Source: Flavobacterium resistens (GTDB taxonomy: Bacteria; Bacteroidota; Bacteroidia; Flavobacteriales; Flavobacteriaceae). Taken from it: a stretch of DNA of 64,000 bases. This document shows positions 1 to 8,234 of this stretch, piece by piece. The DNA lies in the NCBI RefSeq assembly GCF_900182645.1, contig NZ_FXTA01000001.1:930001-994000 (forward strand), in the 5' to 3' direction. The position numbers and the translations under genes were made by a program. The notes beneath the pieces are model-generated. The model worked only from the letters and a program-made list of their open reading frames with translations. It had not been told where the DNA came from and did no database searches. How positions within the stretch are numbered: the first letter of the stretch is position 1; every line of letters begins with the position of its first letter.

Positions 1-420
1 AGGATGAGCCGTTTGCTTGTTGAAAAAACGAACTTTGTTATCCGGATACCAGCCCGAAAAATCAATTAATTTGTCTGCTAAAAAGTTTTTTACTCTAAAA
101 CTGAAAGCATCATAATTTCCTTCTAAATATTTTCCATCGAGAATGAATTGCTCAGCATCTTTATCCAAAAACTCATCGGCATCGAGATTTAAAATCCAGT
201 CATTTTTGCAGTAAGGTAAACCATGAGTACGTTGTGGTCCGTCGCCCAAAAAAGCCTGTTCAATTACTGTTGCGCCTTTTTCTTTGGCAATTTCAACTGT
301 ACGATCCTTACTGAAAGAATCTACAATAATAACTTCATCGCATACTTTAAACAAAGCATCAATACATTTTCCTATATTCTTTTCTTCATTAAATGTAATG
401 ACAAGGCCGCTAATTTTCAT
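1..420 (-). CDS. Glycosyltransferase family 2 (C-terminus cut by window edge)
   Basis: The visible 140 residues begin MKISGLVITFNEEKNIG and hold GT2 hallmarks: the VITFNEE nucleotide-binding start, IIVDSFSKDRT, and the LDADE metal-binding motif near residue 80. Enzymes of this subgroup (WaaE/KdtX-like) move a sugar from a nucleotide donor onto lipopolysaccharide core at the inner face of the cytoplasmic membrane. The gene is transcribed away from the GT9 gene at 548 and resembles the second GT2 at 1624, so a core-LPS locus probably continues to the left of the window. The acceptor sugar cannot be read from the sequence. The start at 420 is the only good ATG before the GT2 fold. Confidence 0.85.
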   Translation of the reverse strand, partial: MKISGLVITFNEEKNIGKCIDALFKVCDEVIIVDSFSKDRTVEIAKEKGATVIEQAFLGDGPQRTHGLPYCKNDWILNLDADEFLDKDAEQFILDGKYLEGNYDAFSFRVKNFLADKLIDFSGWYPDNKVRFFNKQTAHP

Positions 421-442
421 TCTAAATCTGATTTGGTGAAAG

Positions 443-450
443 CAAAAATA
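443..450 (-). promoter_or_regulatory. Possible -7 promoter element for the leftward GT2
   Basis: On the minus strand this reads TATTTTTG, a full match to the Bacteroidota -7 consensus TAnnTTTG, about 23 bases upstream of the ATG at 420. I do not see a clear -33 TTTG at the right distance, so support comes only from the motif and its position. Confidence 0.35.
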
Positions 451-490
451 CGTCTTTTTTTAAACTTGTCTATCCTTATTCGGTATTCGA

Positions 491-523
491 TTTGTACACT
501 TGATAAAATTGTTTGTACTTTAG
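491..523 (+). promoter_or_regulatory. Possible promoter for the GT9 gene
   Basis: A -33-like TTTG (491-494) is followed after 21 bases by TACTTTAG (516-523), one mismatch from the Bacteroidota -7 consensus TAnnTTTG. It lies 25 bases before the ATG at 548. Confidence 0.4.
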
Positions 524-547
524 CCTACAAATTGAACATAGAAATAA

Positions 548-1612
548 ATGAGGATATTAGTTATTCAGCAGAAAAGAATTGGAGACGTATTAACAAGTAC
601 AATAATTTGTAACAACTTAAAAGCCAAGTTTCCAGAATCAAAGATAGACTATATGTGTTATCCAAATTCTGTGGATGTACTAAAGGAAAATCCGAATATT
701 GATACTATTATTCCGTTGACAAATACGGTACGAAAAGCAATTCCATCTTTATTTAAATTTATTTTTCAAATTAGAAGAAAAAAATACGATGCTGTAATTG
801 ATGTCTACAGTAAATTAGAAACGAATTTGATTACCTTATTTTCTGGTGCGAAGTATAAAGTTTCGTATTCGAAATGGTATTCTAATGTATTTTATAATTA
901 TAGCTACGAAAGATTAGATGCCGTAAAATCAGAATTTGGATTGGCAATTGAAAACAGATTAATGCTTCTAAAACCTTTCATTTCAGAAAAAATTACAGAT
1001 GTAAAACCAAAAATCTTTTTAAAAGAATCTGAAATTAATGAAGCTAAAAATCTACTAAAAAGCTATAATGTCGATACTGAAAAACCATTAATTATGTTTG
1101 GTATTTTAGGAAGCGAATTCTACAAAACATATCCTTTAGACGGAATGGCTAAAATTATCGACTTTACTGTTGCTAAAACGAATGCGACGATTATTTTCAA
1201 TTATATCCCGGATCAGAAAGAACAAGCTTTAGAAGTTTATAATAATTGTTCTGAAGAAACGAAAAAACACATTATTTTTGATTTGTATTGCACTGAACTT
1301 CGTCCATTTTTAGCGTTGCTTTCTCAATGTGAAATGTTAATAGGAAACGAAGGCGGAGCCGTAAATATGGCAAAAGCATTAGAAATCCCGACTTTCTCTA
1401 TTTTTACGCCATCGGTACGAAAAGAAACCTGGCAAACATTTGAAAATGAAGCAAAAAATGTATCAATCCATTTAAAAGATTTAAAACCAGAAATTTACGC
1501 GCAGCACACAGAACAATATATTAAAGAGCATACATTTGAATATTATGCGGAATATCCTTTAGAACTTATGCTAAAAAAATTGGAAGCTTATTTTCAGGAA
1601 TATAAAAATTGA
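548..1612 (+). CDS. Glycosyltransferase family 9, LPS heptosyltransferase-like
   Basis: The 354-residue protein has the ADP-heptose:LPS heptosyltransferase layout. It opens with MRILVIQQKRIGDVLTST, the GT9 acceptor-side motif with its acidic residue. The C-terminal Rossmann half carries MLIGNEGGAVNMAKALEIPTF, which corresponds to the nucleotide-sugar-binding G-x-D/E-x-G-x-x-H region of the family; here the usual histidine position holds N or V. Length is normal. It probably adds a heptose or related sugar to lipid A-core on the cytosolic membrane face. The next gene overlaps or abuts its stop, suggesting one transcript with the GT2 that follows. The donor sugar is inferred, not shown. Confidence 0.85.
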   Translation: MRILVIQQKRIGDVLTSTIICNNLKAKFPESKIDYMCYPNSVDVLKENPNIDTIIPLTNTVRKAIPSLFKFIFQIRRKKYDAVIDVYSKLETNLITLFSGAKYKVSYSKWYSNVFYNYSYERLDAVKSEFGLAIENRLMLLKPFISEKITDVKPKIFLKESEINEAKNLLKSYNVDTEKPLIMFGILGSEFYKTYPLDGMAKIIDFTVAKTNATIIFNYIPDQKEQALEVYNNCSEETKKHIIFDLYCTELRPFLALLSQCEMLIGNEGGAVNMAKALEIPTFSIFTPSVRKETWQTFENEAKNVSIHLKDLKPEIYAQHTEQYIKEHTFEYYAEYPLELMLKKLEAYFQEYKN

Positions 1613-1623
1613 AAAGCATTCAA

Positions 1624-2391
1624 ATGAATGAAAAGCAAAAATTATCCGTTCTGATTATTACGCTAAATGAAGAACATCGCATAAAATCACTTTTAGAAGA
1701 TATTGATTTTGCGGATGAAATAATTGTTGTAGATTCCTTCAGCAATGATCAAACTGTCGCTATCGTGGAGTCTTTTACAAATGTTAAACTCATTCAAAAT
1801 CAATTTATAAACTATACTTCTCAGCGTAATTTTGCCTTAGATCAGGCAAAAAATGAATGGATTTTATTTCTTGATGCAGATGAAAAATTAACGCCTGAAT
1901 TAAAAACGGAAATTCTTTCTACAATTAATAATCAAAATGCTGCAAGCGCGTATTTGATATACAGAACTTTTATGTTCAAAAATAGAAAACTGAATTTCAG
2001 CGGCTGGCAAACTGATAAAATTTTTAGGCTTTTCAATAAATCAAAATGCAGATACAATGAAGAAAGAATGGTGCACGAAAAGCTTATTGTAAATGGCAAA
2101 ATTGCTGTATTAAAAAATAAAATTATTCATTTCTCTTATATTTCTTTTCAGGATTATAAAGAAAAAATGTATAAATATGGAGTTTTCAAGGCTAATGAAA
2201 AATTAAAAAAAGGACAGAAACCATCTCTTTTTTTAATGGTTTTCCATCCTGTTTATACTTTTTTATATCAATATCTAATTCGGCTTGGCATTTTAGATGG
2301 TGCTAAAGGAATTACGATTTGTTACCTAAATGCTTATAGTATTTTTGTGCGTTATAAAGAACTTGACAGAATTACTTCTTCCAGAATTTAA
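1624..2391 (+). CDS. Glycosyltransferase family 2, LPS core type
   Basis: The protein (about 255 residues) starts MNEKQKLSVLIITLNEEHRI and shows the GT2 motifs IITLNEE, EIIVVDSFSNDQT and LFLDADEKL, followed by WQTDKIFRLFNKS and a VHEKL segment typical of the WaaE/KdtX-like subgroup. I chose the ATG at 1624. The longest frame begins with TTG at 1609, inside the stop of the GT9 gene, and adds only five residues. It is similar to the partial GT2 at the left edge, so the two may have arisen by duplication. Its 3' end overlaps the convergent kinase gene by 20 bases. It probably acts in LPS core assembly with its neighbours. Confidence 0.87.
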   Translation: MNEKQKLSVLIITLNEEHRIKSLLEDIDFADEIIVVDSFSNDQTVAIVESFTNVKLIQNQFINYTSQRNFALDQAKNEWILFLDADEKLTPELKTEILSTINNQNAASAYLIYRTFMFKNRKLNFSGWQTDKIFRLFNKSKCRYNEERMVHEKLIVNGKIAVLKNKIIHFSYISFQDYKEKMYKYGVFKANEKLKKGQKPSLFLMVFHPVYTFLYQYLIRLGILDGAKGITICYLNAYSIFVRYKELDRITSSRI

Positions 2392-3139
2392 GTTTCTTTT
2401 TTAGACGTTTTTTTCTATAAAACTGTTCTTGAAAATCGGCTGTCATTTTCCATAAAGTATCAAAAATCTTTTGTTCAGATTCAGGATAATATTTGGCATA
2501 TTCGTTACTCATAACGGCAACCATTTCTTTTAGAGGAGTTAAGCGGCAAAGGTTTTTCATGCGCATTTCAAAAGGCATGAATTCATGAAAATTCATTCGG
2601 TTTAAATCCACTAAAAAGAAATCATATTTACCTTCATCTCTTTTTTTAATTAGCGTATTTCCAGGCGAATGATCCAAAAATTCAATTCCCTTTTCATGCA
2701 AATCAAAACTAAACTTTGTAAACTGTCTTAAAATATTATCACGATCCGGATAATCAGGAATTTCGACCAATTCTCTATACGTTAATTCTGTAACCAAATG
2801 CTCGCTTACATAATAACTGTCTTTCAAACCAATAAAATTGAAGTTTTCAAGAAAAGCAATCGGCATAGGCGTTCCAATTCCTTTTTCCAGCAAAATTGTA
2901 GCATATTCGAACGAACGTCTTGCTTTTGATTTTCGGAAATACTTGTAAGCAATTTTATTGATGATATTCGGAATTTTGAACGATTTGATATTAATTGTTT
3001 TCCCATTTACAGGAATCAATTTAATTTTATTTCGAACGCCATAGCCAAAAAGTTCACCCTCAGAATCAAAATTTTTGATAGCTGAAAGAACATCTTTTGA
3101 ACTTACTATTGAATCAGAAAATTTAAATTTTGTAATCAT
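2372..3139 (-). CDS. Kdo/WaaP-like lipopolysaccharide core kinase
   Basis: The 255-residue protein has a degenerate protein-kinase fold of the LPS kinase type (KdkA/WaaP/InaA). A catalytic-loop-like stretch HEKGIEFLDHSPGNTLIKK contains the D and N expected for phosphate transfer and Mg binding. DFFLVDLNRMNF fills the place of the DFG motif. Such enzymes phosphorylate Kdo or heptose of the LPS core at the cytosolic membrane surface. The basic tail (RKKRLKKKLKFWKK) could help membrane contact. It lies convergent to the core GT2 and 15 bases downstream of the DUF5672 gene, with which it is probably co-transcribed. The kinase assignment is good; the sugar it modifies is inferred from context. Confidence 0.82.
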   Translation of the reverse strand: MITKFKFSDSIVSSKDVLSAIKNFDSEGELFGYGVRNKIKLIPVNGKTINIKSFKIPNIINKIAYKYFRKSKARRSFEYATILLEKGIGTPMPIAFLENFNFIGLKDSYYVSEHLVTELTYRELVEIPDYPDRDNILRQFTKFSFDLHEKGIEFLDHSPGNTLIKKRDEGKYDFFLVDLNRMNFHEFMPFEMRMKNLCRLTPLKEMVAVMSNEYAKYYPESEQKIFDTLWKMTADFQEQFYRKKRLKKKLKFWKK

Positions 3140-3154
3140 ACTTAATTAAAAAAA

Positions 3155-3928
3155 TTAATATTGATTTAGTATTGGTTTCCAAAAATCAATCACTTTTGGC
3201 TTATTTATAGCGTGACAACCAAACGGGAGTTCGTTGTTTGTTAATTTCATTGCCAAATCAGGTTTTCTGTCTATTGCAAAATAAACGGCTTCTTTATAAT
3301 CTGGAATTTTGAAATCAGAATCAAATTCATTTGCTTTCAAAGACCAAAAAACGTCTTCAGTTGCATATATTTTTTTTTCTTTTTCAGCTAAAAACTCAGA
3401 GATAAATTGCTCCTGTTCTTTTGCAATAGCGAAATGTGAAGCAACTTTACGTAAAGAAAGACCTCCATTGCCAACTTTAAAGAAAATCTGCTGACGTTCT
3501 TTTTTCTTTTTTGACCAAAACAAACTTGCTATTTTATTTGACAAAGCATTTTTTGAAGTTGCAATCCAAGGCGCTCCAATGTAATCATAACCTTTATTGC
3601 ACCATTCTGTCAACTCATTTTTAAAAACAAAAGCGTCCAGCTGATAAATTAAAATATATTCTGAATCCAAAAAGCTTTCATAAAATACTGGTCGTAATAA
3701 TAATTCATTATAACCATCTATAGTCGCAAAATAATCTTTAGAAAAGCTTTTAAAAGTCAAATTTTGATGTTTCTCCGAAAGATAAGAATGATTTAATCCT
3801 TCAGGATGCACAATTACAATTTCATAATCTTTTAAGACCTTACAACATTGCAAAAATGATTTCTCTTCAAGTTCACCAAAATATTCCTTATACACAGGAA
3901 TAGCAACTTTTACTAGATTTTTAGACAT
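3155..3928 (-). CDS. DUF5672 family protein, putative glycosyltransferase
   Basis: Starting at the ATG at 3928 (MSKNLVKVAIPVYKEYFGE) gives 257 residues. The longer frame to 4012 adds 28 residues of low-complexity sequence and looks wrong. The family hallmarks are visible: LLRPVFYESFLDSEYILIYQLDAFVF (a hydrophobic strand ending in a D-x-D-like QLDAFVF), YDYIGAPW, VGNGGLSLRK, and EDVFWS near residue 190. These resemble the donor-site and acceptor motifs of GT-A enzymes, and DUF5672 members are common in capsule and LPS loci. The gene precedes the LPS-kinase gene on the same strand, which supports a surface-glycan role. Activity is inferred from family and context only. Confidence 0.75.
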   Translation of the reverse strand: MSKNLVKVAIPVYKEYFGELEEKSFLQCCKVLKDYEIVIVHPEGLNHSYLSEKHQNLTFKSFSKDYFATIDGYNELLLRPVFYESFLDSEYILIYQLDAFVFKNELTEWCNKGYDYIGAPWIATSKNALSNKIASLFWSKKKKERQQIFFKVGNGGLSLRKVASHFAIAKEQEQFISEFLAEKEKKIYATEDVFWSLKANEFDSDFKIPDYKEAVYFAIDRKPDLAMKLTNNELPFGCHAINKPKVIDFWKPILNQY

Positions 3929-4083
3929 ATTTTGTTTAAAATTGATATTAAATTGAACCTCAAATGTTGCTTCATCAAGCGTCTTATTTGCGAATTCTAA
4001 CTCGAGCAACAAAAATAACCTTATAAATTACAAAAACTTCATTATTCTGAATTAAATTTCAACTTTTTACCAACTAGAAAGAT

Positions 4084-4091
4084 TATTTTTG
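4084..4091 (+). promoter_or_regulatory. Possible -7 element for the Sua5/YrdC gene
   Basis: TATTTTTG matches the Bacteroidota -7 consensus exactly and lies 26 bases before the ATG at 4118. No convincing -33 TTTG was found. Confidence 0.38.
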
Positions 4092-4117
4092 CATTATAAT
4101 AATACTCTTTTTTTACA

Positions 4118-4678
4118 ATGAACGAAGAAATAATCAAAGCTTACGAAGTTATCAAAGAAGGCGGTATCATCCTTTATCCAACTGATACAGTTTGGGGAAT
4201 TGGATGTGACGCAACTAATGCTGAAGCTGTTGCAAAAATTTATAAATTAAAACAACGTGCCGAAACTCAAAGTATGATTGTTTTGATGAACGGAGAAAAA
4301 ATGATATACAATGTTTTCAAAAACATTCCCGAAGTTGCTTGGCAGATCTGGGATTTATCTGAAAAACCAACAACTTTAATTCTTGACGATGCCAGAAATG
4401 TTGCTCCAAATATTATTGCTGCCGACAAATCTCTGGGAGTACGTTTGGTAAAAGAACCTTTCTGCTTCAAATTGATGGAAAGAATGAAAAAACCTTTAGT
4501 TTCAACTTCAGCCAATATTTCAGGACAACCAACGCCTTTAAGTTTTAAAGATATTAGTCCCGAAATTATTAATGGTGTAGATTATGTTGTAAAACTGAAC
4601 CAGGATAAAATCAACGGAAAATCTTCTACAATCATCAAATTGACAAACGATTCACAGGTAAAAGTGATTCGTAAATAA
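4118..4678 (+). CDS. Threonylcarbamoyl-AMP synthase, Sua5/YciO/YrdC family
   Basis: The 186-residue protein covers a complete YrdC domain and no Sua5 C-terminal extension. Recognisable parts are GGIILYPTDTVWGIGCDA, KIYKLKQRAETQSMIVLM, KPTTLIL and PLVSTSANISGQPTP. The family makes threonylcarbamoyl-AMP from threonine, bicarbonate and ATP for t6A37 modification of ANN-decoding tRNAs in the cytosol. TsaC/YwlC and the less certain YciO branch are hard to separate by eye, so no symbol is given. It stands alone on the plus strand. Its transcript probably ends in the perfect hairpin at 4686-4740, which it shares with the convergent cysteine desulfurase gene. Confidence 0.88.
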   Translation: MNEEIIKAYEVIKEGGIILYPTDTVWGIGCDATNAEAVAKIYKLKQRAETQSMIVLMNGEKMIYNVFKNIPEVAWQIWDLSEKPTTLILDDARNVAPNIIAADKSLGVRLVKEPFCFKLMERMKKPLVSTSANISGQPTPLSFKDISPEIINGVDYVVKLNQDKINGKSSTIIKLTNDSQVKVIRK

Positions 4679-4685
4679 TTTTTTT

Positions 4686-4750
4686 GTTTCAGGTTTCAAG
4701 TTTCAAGTTCGCTTAAAACTTGAAACTTGAAACCTGAAACTTGAAACTTT
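4686..4750. repeat. GTTTCAAG/CTTGAAAC repeat forming a perfect 24-bp hairpin
   Basis: The left arm (4686-4709) and right arm (4717-4740) are exact reverse complements over 24 bases, with a 7-base loop. Each arm is itself made of GTTTCAAG-like units, and a further CTTGAAAC-like unit follows the right arm. It separates two convergent genes and would serve as a terminator in both directions. Related single arms occur at 20559-20585 and 26483-26524. Confidence 0.85.
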
Positions 4751-5874
4751 TAAACAGTTTTAAGACTCTCAATAAGCCAATCGATATCTTCTTTGGTGTT
4801 ATAATGACTAAATGAAATTCGGAGATTTGGTAATTTTAGATCCGTTTCCGATAACATTTCTTTTAAAACATGTGATGGCTTAATACTTCCTGACTGACAG
4901 GCACTTCCTCTTGAAACCGCAATTCCTTTCATATCGAGACTGAACAACAGCATCGAAGTTTTATCTGAAGAAAAAGGTAGAATAATATTGATGATATTGT
5001 AGAAATCTTCTTTTTTTCCATTAATTCTAAAACCAGGAAAATGAATTTCTAACTGCTCGATCAGGTATGTTTTTAAATTTGAAATATAAGCTCTTTCCTG
5101 ATCTAAATTTTCATAAGAAACAGCTAATGCTTTTGCCATGCCCGCAATTTGATGAACGGCTTCGGTTCCGGCACGAAGTCCTTTTTCTTGTTCACCGCCA
5201 AAAATAAGAGGCTGCAAACCTGAATTTTTGCGAACAAAAGCAAATCCAATTCCTTTTGGACCATGAAATTTATGCGCACTTGCAACTATAAAATCAACAG
5301 GAATTTTTTGAAGATCAATCTCCGTTTTTCCAACAGATTGCACAGTATCTGAATGAAATAAAGCATTATATTGTTTACAGATTACTCCAACTCTTTCCAA
5401 ATCTAAAATTGTTCCAGTTTCATTATTAACATGCATCAAACTAACAATCGTCTTTTTATTTTCAGACAATAAATTAGACAAATGCGTTAAATCGATACTT
5501 CCATCCGGATTTACATTCACATAATCAACCTGAATTCCATAATCTGATTCCAGCGCTAAAACTGTATATAAAACAGCGTGATGCTCAATTTTTGAAGTAA
5601 TAATTCGCTCCACTTTCAAATCTTCAACTGCTGAACGTAAAATCCAGTTATCAGCTTCAGTTCCGCCAGAAGTAAAAATAATTTCCTGAGCCGAACAATT
5701 TAAGTGTTTTGCAATGCTTTTTCTGGAAAGTTCTAAAATCGTTTTTCCATTTCGCCCAAAACTATGCGTAGAAGATGGATTTCCAAAATCTTCAGTCATA
5801 ACTTTTGTCATTTCCTGAATTACTTCAGGGCGCATTGCGCTTGTAGAGGCGTTGTCTAGATATACTTTTTTCAT
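4750..5874 (-). CDS. Cysteine desulfurase (IscS/NifS family)
   Basis: Starting at the ATG at 5874 gives MKKVYLDNASTSAMRPEVI, the canonical opening of this family, and 374 residues; the longer frame adds 15 unlikely residues. PLP-binding and catalytic features are present: FTSGGTEADNW, HVNNETGTI, HSDTVQSVGK, SAHKFHGPKGIGF (Schiff-base lysine), the GTE motif in RAGTEAVHQIAG, and SRGSACQSG with the persulfide-forming cysteine. The enzyme takes sulfur from cysteine for Fe-S clusters and thiolated cofactors. No iscU or suf gene is adjacent, so the pathway served is open. The stop codon sits at the very edge of the hairpin repeat. Confidence 0.93.
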   Translation of the reverse strand: MKKVYLDNASTSAMRPEVIQEMTKVMTEDFGNPSSTHSFGRNGKTILELSRKSIAKHLNCSAQEIIFTSGGTEADNWILRSAVEDLKVERIITSKIEHHAVLYTVLALESDYGIQVDYVNVNPDGSIDLTHLSNLLSENKKTIVSLMHVNNETGTILDLERVGVICKQYNALFHSDTVQSVGKTEIDLQKIPVDFIVASAHKFHGPKGIGFAFVRKNSGLQPLIFGGEQEKGLRAGTEAVHQIAGMAKALAVSYENLDQERAYISNLKTYLIEQLEIHFPGFRINGKKEDFYNIINIILPFSSDKTSMLLFSLDMKGIAVSRGSACQSGSIKPSHVLKEMLSETDLKLPNLRISFSHYNTKEDIDWLIESLKTV

Positions 5875-5935
5875 TACTGCAAAGTTATGAAATATCAATT
5901 GTCCAATCTTCAATATCATTTGCCAAAATTTTCAC

Positions 5936-5943
5936 TATTTTTG
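5936..5943 (+). promoter_or_regulatory. Possible -7 element for the lipoprotein gene at 5961
   Basis: TATTTTTG is a full match to TAnnTTTG and lies 17 bases before the ATG. A TTTG at 5919-5922 is too close (13 bases) to be a standard -33 element. Confidence 0.35.
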
Positions 5944-5960
5944 ACCCAAATAAAATTACG

Positions 5961-6956
5961 ATGAAAAAATATGTAAGCCTTCTGTTCTTTGCGTTTTTAC
6001 TAAACGGTTGTGATGATGGTGATTTAACTGTAGAAACGATTGATTTTAAAGATGTCACTGCAACAAGTTGTGACCCTAATACCAATACATTGATCTATAA
6101 ACTTAAGCCTCAGGAAGCTATAATTTTGCAAATGCCAACAGGCACACTTGCAACTCAACCTGATACTTTAACTTACAATCTTAACAATAGTACTTATCGC
6201 TTTTTTTACAGAACTTATGATGGCGCGATAACAAAATCAAATATTTGTGATGCAATACCACCAGCAACTCCAAATATTAATCAGGAATGGTACGCAATTG
6301 GCGGAGAAATAGAAATTATTACTTCAGCAATTTACAAAACTCCTCCTCCTTCAGACGGACATACAGAAATTGAAGGTTATAATCATAATATTACTTTCAA
6401 CGGAATAACTTTTTCTAAACCGGGACCAACTCAGGTTGAAGATAATTTTGTTTTTGGAGATTTTAAAACTACAGTTTCTCCAGTCGTTATTGCTTTTACA
6501 GATGAAGTTGCAAAGTATTGTAATGTTCAGAAAAAAGTTTACAATAACAATTTATCAAATTCATTAGTAATTGAAAATTTAGATAAAAACTTAATTCAAG
6601 ATGTAGATACTCCTATTGGACAACCAAGAAAAAGCTTGATCAATTTAAGCAGTGGCAGTCCGGCAGTTGTGTCAAATAATGTTTATTACAGAACATACAA
6701 CAACAATTTACCTGAACCAGTAAAAGATTATTATTGTAACGATGTTACACCAACAAGCCCAACTGTAAAAGAAACTTGGATAGGTGTTACAGGTAAAGAA
6801 AATGTAAGTGGTATTATTGAAGTCACTACAACACATACAAATCAAGTTTATAAGCATAAAGTCGTATTACGAAATGCAAGTATGAAACAAGGAAACAGTA
6901 CTTTTAAACTGGCAACCGAATTTGTTCTAGGAACAGTGACAACTATTAAACCTTAA
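5961..6956 (+). CDS. Hypothetical lipoprotein with two related halves
   Basis: The 331-residue protein begins MKKYVSLLFFAFLLNGCDDGD, a signal peptide with lipobox LNGC, followed by acidic residues that in Bacteroidota often direct lipoproteins to the outer membrane or cell surface. The mature part contains two similar segments. Residues of roughly 35-130 and 185-285 both contain a cysteine, a run of the type L-x-V/I-x-x-L-x-x-N, a YRFFYRTYDG or VYYRTYNNN motif, then C-D-x-x-P-P-x-x-P or C-N-D-V-T-P-x-x-P and WYAIGG or WIGVTG. This suggests an internal duplication of a beta-rich domain. I do not recognise a named family. A stable terminator follows at 7001. Confidence 0.75.
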   Translation: MKKYVSLLFFAFLLNGCDDGDLTVETIDFKDVTATSCDPNTNTLIYKLKPQEAIILQMPTGTLATQPDTLTYNLNNSTYRFFYRTYDGAITKSNICDAIPPATPNINQEWYAIGGEIEIITSAIYKTPPPSDGHTEIEGYNHNITFNGITFSKPGPTQVEDNFVFGDFKTTVSPVVIAFTDEVAKYCNVQKKVYNNNLSNSLVIENLDKNLIQDVDTPIGQPRKSLINLSSGSPAVVSNNVYYRTYNNNLPEPVKDYYCNDVTPTSPTVKETWIGVTGKENVSGIIEVTTTHTNQVYKHKVVLRNASMKQGNSTFKLATEFVLGTVTTIKP

Positions 6957-7000
6957 AAGTAATTTAAAAAGAAGGATAAAAACCACTTTTTAATTCCTAC

Positions 7001-7066
7001 AAAAAAACTTCCGTTTTTCAAACTGATTTCACAACAGAATCAGAAAGAAAAACGGAAGTTTTTTTA
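7001..7066. terminator. Bidirectional hairpin terminator
   Basis: An AAAAAAACTTCCGTTTTTC arm (7001-7019) pairs with a GAAAAACGGAAG arm running into seven T (about 7047-7065). A smaller inner CTGATTTC/GAATCAG pairing lies between them. It lies between the convergent lipoprotein gene and Smr gene, and A/T tracts flank both sides. Confidence 0.8.
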
Positions 7067-7104
7067 TGCATTTAAAACAACAATTTTAAAACATAAAAAA
7101 CAAC

Positions 7105-7656
7105 TTATTTATTGTTTTGTCTAAAATAAACTTCGGTTGCGCCAAGTCCATATTTTTGATAATTGGCGTCCTGAAAATCTATTCCGTCGTAACGGCCTAA
7201 TAAAAAATCAAGTTCGGCTTTTAAAATTCCTTCGCCGACACCATGAATAAAAACGATTTTTGGAATCCTGTTTTTGATTGCAAATTCAATGTGCCTTCTT
7301 GCTGTTTCAGTTTGCAAAGTCAGAATATCATAATTTGACATTCCACGTTTATTTGGAACCAGTTTTTCGATGTGCAAATCAAATTCTGGAGCCGAAATTT
7401 CGCGTTTATCTTTCTTTTCTTTCACAAAACTTCTTGGTTTTGGCTCTGCTTTTTCTTTTGAAACAGAATCTAAATCAATTCTTTTAATAGAATTCATTAA
7501 ATTACTGGTTTCTTGAATTTTAATCAATTCGTTGACAAAAAATGTCATCATAAAACCATCCTCAGTTTCAATCAAAACTTCCTTATTTTTTACAGAAACA
7601 ACCGTTCCGTTTATAGCTTCGTCTAAAACCGAAACCTTATCTCCTTTACTCAACAT
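7105..7656 (-). CDS. Smr/MutS2 C-terminal domain protein
   Basis: With the ATG at 7656 (MLSKGDKVSVLDEAINGTVV) the protein has 183 residues; the longer frame to 7698 adds a basic stretch inside the upstream gene. An N-terminal KOW/SH3-like beta domain (to about residue 60) is followed by a charged linker and a C-terminal Smr domain (about 90-183). The Smr domain shows FDLHIEKL, the D-L-H motif, and IVFIHGVGEGILKAEL, the H-G-x-G-x-G-x-L nuclease motif. Smr domains are linked to DNA junction or RNA cleavage in other organisms. The gene overlaps the small membrane protein gene upstream by 11 bases, so the two are probably translated from one transcript. Confidence 0.85.
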   Translation of the reverse strand: MLSKGDKVSVLDEAINGTVVSVKNKEVLIETEDGFMMTFFVNELIKIQETSNLMNSIKRIDLDSVSKEKAEPKPRSFVKEKKDKREISAPEFDLHIEKLVPNKRGMSNYDILTLQTETARRHIEFAIKNRIPKIVFIHGVGEGILKAELDFLLGRYDGIDFQDANYQKYGLGATEVYFRQNNK

Positions 7657-7831
7657 CGTCTTCTTCTTTATCTTGATTTTTACTTGGTGTTTTCGCACTC
7701 AACTGCATCATTCCATACATGAAAACTACAATTGCAATAATCATGATATAGATATTTTTGTCTTCAGAAACTTGCTCATACAACGCTACTCCAATCGCAA
7801 GAATCATTATTAAAATTTTAAAAACTTTCAT
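7646..7831 (-). CDS. Small two-helix membrane protein
   Basis: From the ATG at 7831 (MKVFKILIMILAIGVALYEQ) this is a 61-residue protein. Two hydrophobic segments (about 3-18 and 27-44) flank a short polar loop, and the tail is acidic (NQDKEEDDVE). It overlaps the start of the Smr gene by 11 bases, which suggests coupling. I do not recognise a named family. Confidence 0.65.
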   Translation of the reverse strand: MKVFKILIMILAIGVALYEQVSEDKNIYIMIIAIVVFMYGMMQLSAKTPSKNQDKEEDDVE

Positions 7832-7937
7832 TTTTTTTAGCTTATAAGAATTCAAAAGTATAAAACTTTAAAATAGCAGTTTGGTTCTCCCAAAATGTTA
7901 TCCAATATTTTTTTGTAAAATTGCAAAAAACATCCAC

Positions 7938-8222
7938 TTGAATTTAGAAAATTATATGATCCCCTGCCTGTTCAAAACCCACTTCGGATTTGACTGTCTC
8001 GGCTGTGGTTTTCAGCGTGCTTTATTCTTACTTTTTCAGGGTGAGTTTTTAGCCGCTTTCAAAATGTATCCTGCACTTTATTCTACTCTTTTATTTTTAG
8101 GTTTTGTTGTTTTTTATTTTTTAAACAAATCAAAAAAAAATAAAAAACTGGTTTGGAATTTCGCTCTGCTGAATCTTGTTTTTGTAATTGCTGGCTATTT
8201 CCTTAAACACTTTTACTTGTAA
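7938..8222 (+). CDS. DUF2752 family membrane protein
   Basis: The DUF2752 signature is clear: IPCLFKTHFGFDCLGCGFQR, with the C-x-x-C-G-C-x-x-R/Q-R-A pattern, followed by two hydrophobic helices and a short basic linker. The start is uncertain. The open frame begins with TTG at 7881 but would overlap a promoter-like TTTG/TATTTTTTTG pair at 7880-7915. A TTG at 7938 (giving L/M-NLENYMIPC) or the ATG at 7956 fits the family better. Function is unknown; the conserved cysteines could bind metal or form disulfides. It is divergent from the small membrane protein and convergent with the DUF1003 gene. Confidence 0.7.
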   Translation: MNLENYMIPCLFKTHFGFDCLGCGFQRALFLLFQGEFLAAFKMYPALYSTLLFLGFVVFYFLNKSKKNKKLVWNFALLNLVFVIAGYFLKHFYL

Positions 8223-8234
8223 TTTTTGTAAGAA

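Noticed and set aside
223..612. 129-residue open frame on the plus strand
   Set aside because: It lies over the reverse strand of the GT2 gene and the start of the GT9 gene, has no family likeness and a chance-like composition.
4267..4515. Open frame opposite the Sua5/YrdC gene
   Set aside because: It is fully inside a well-recognised gene on the other strand and shows no domain.
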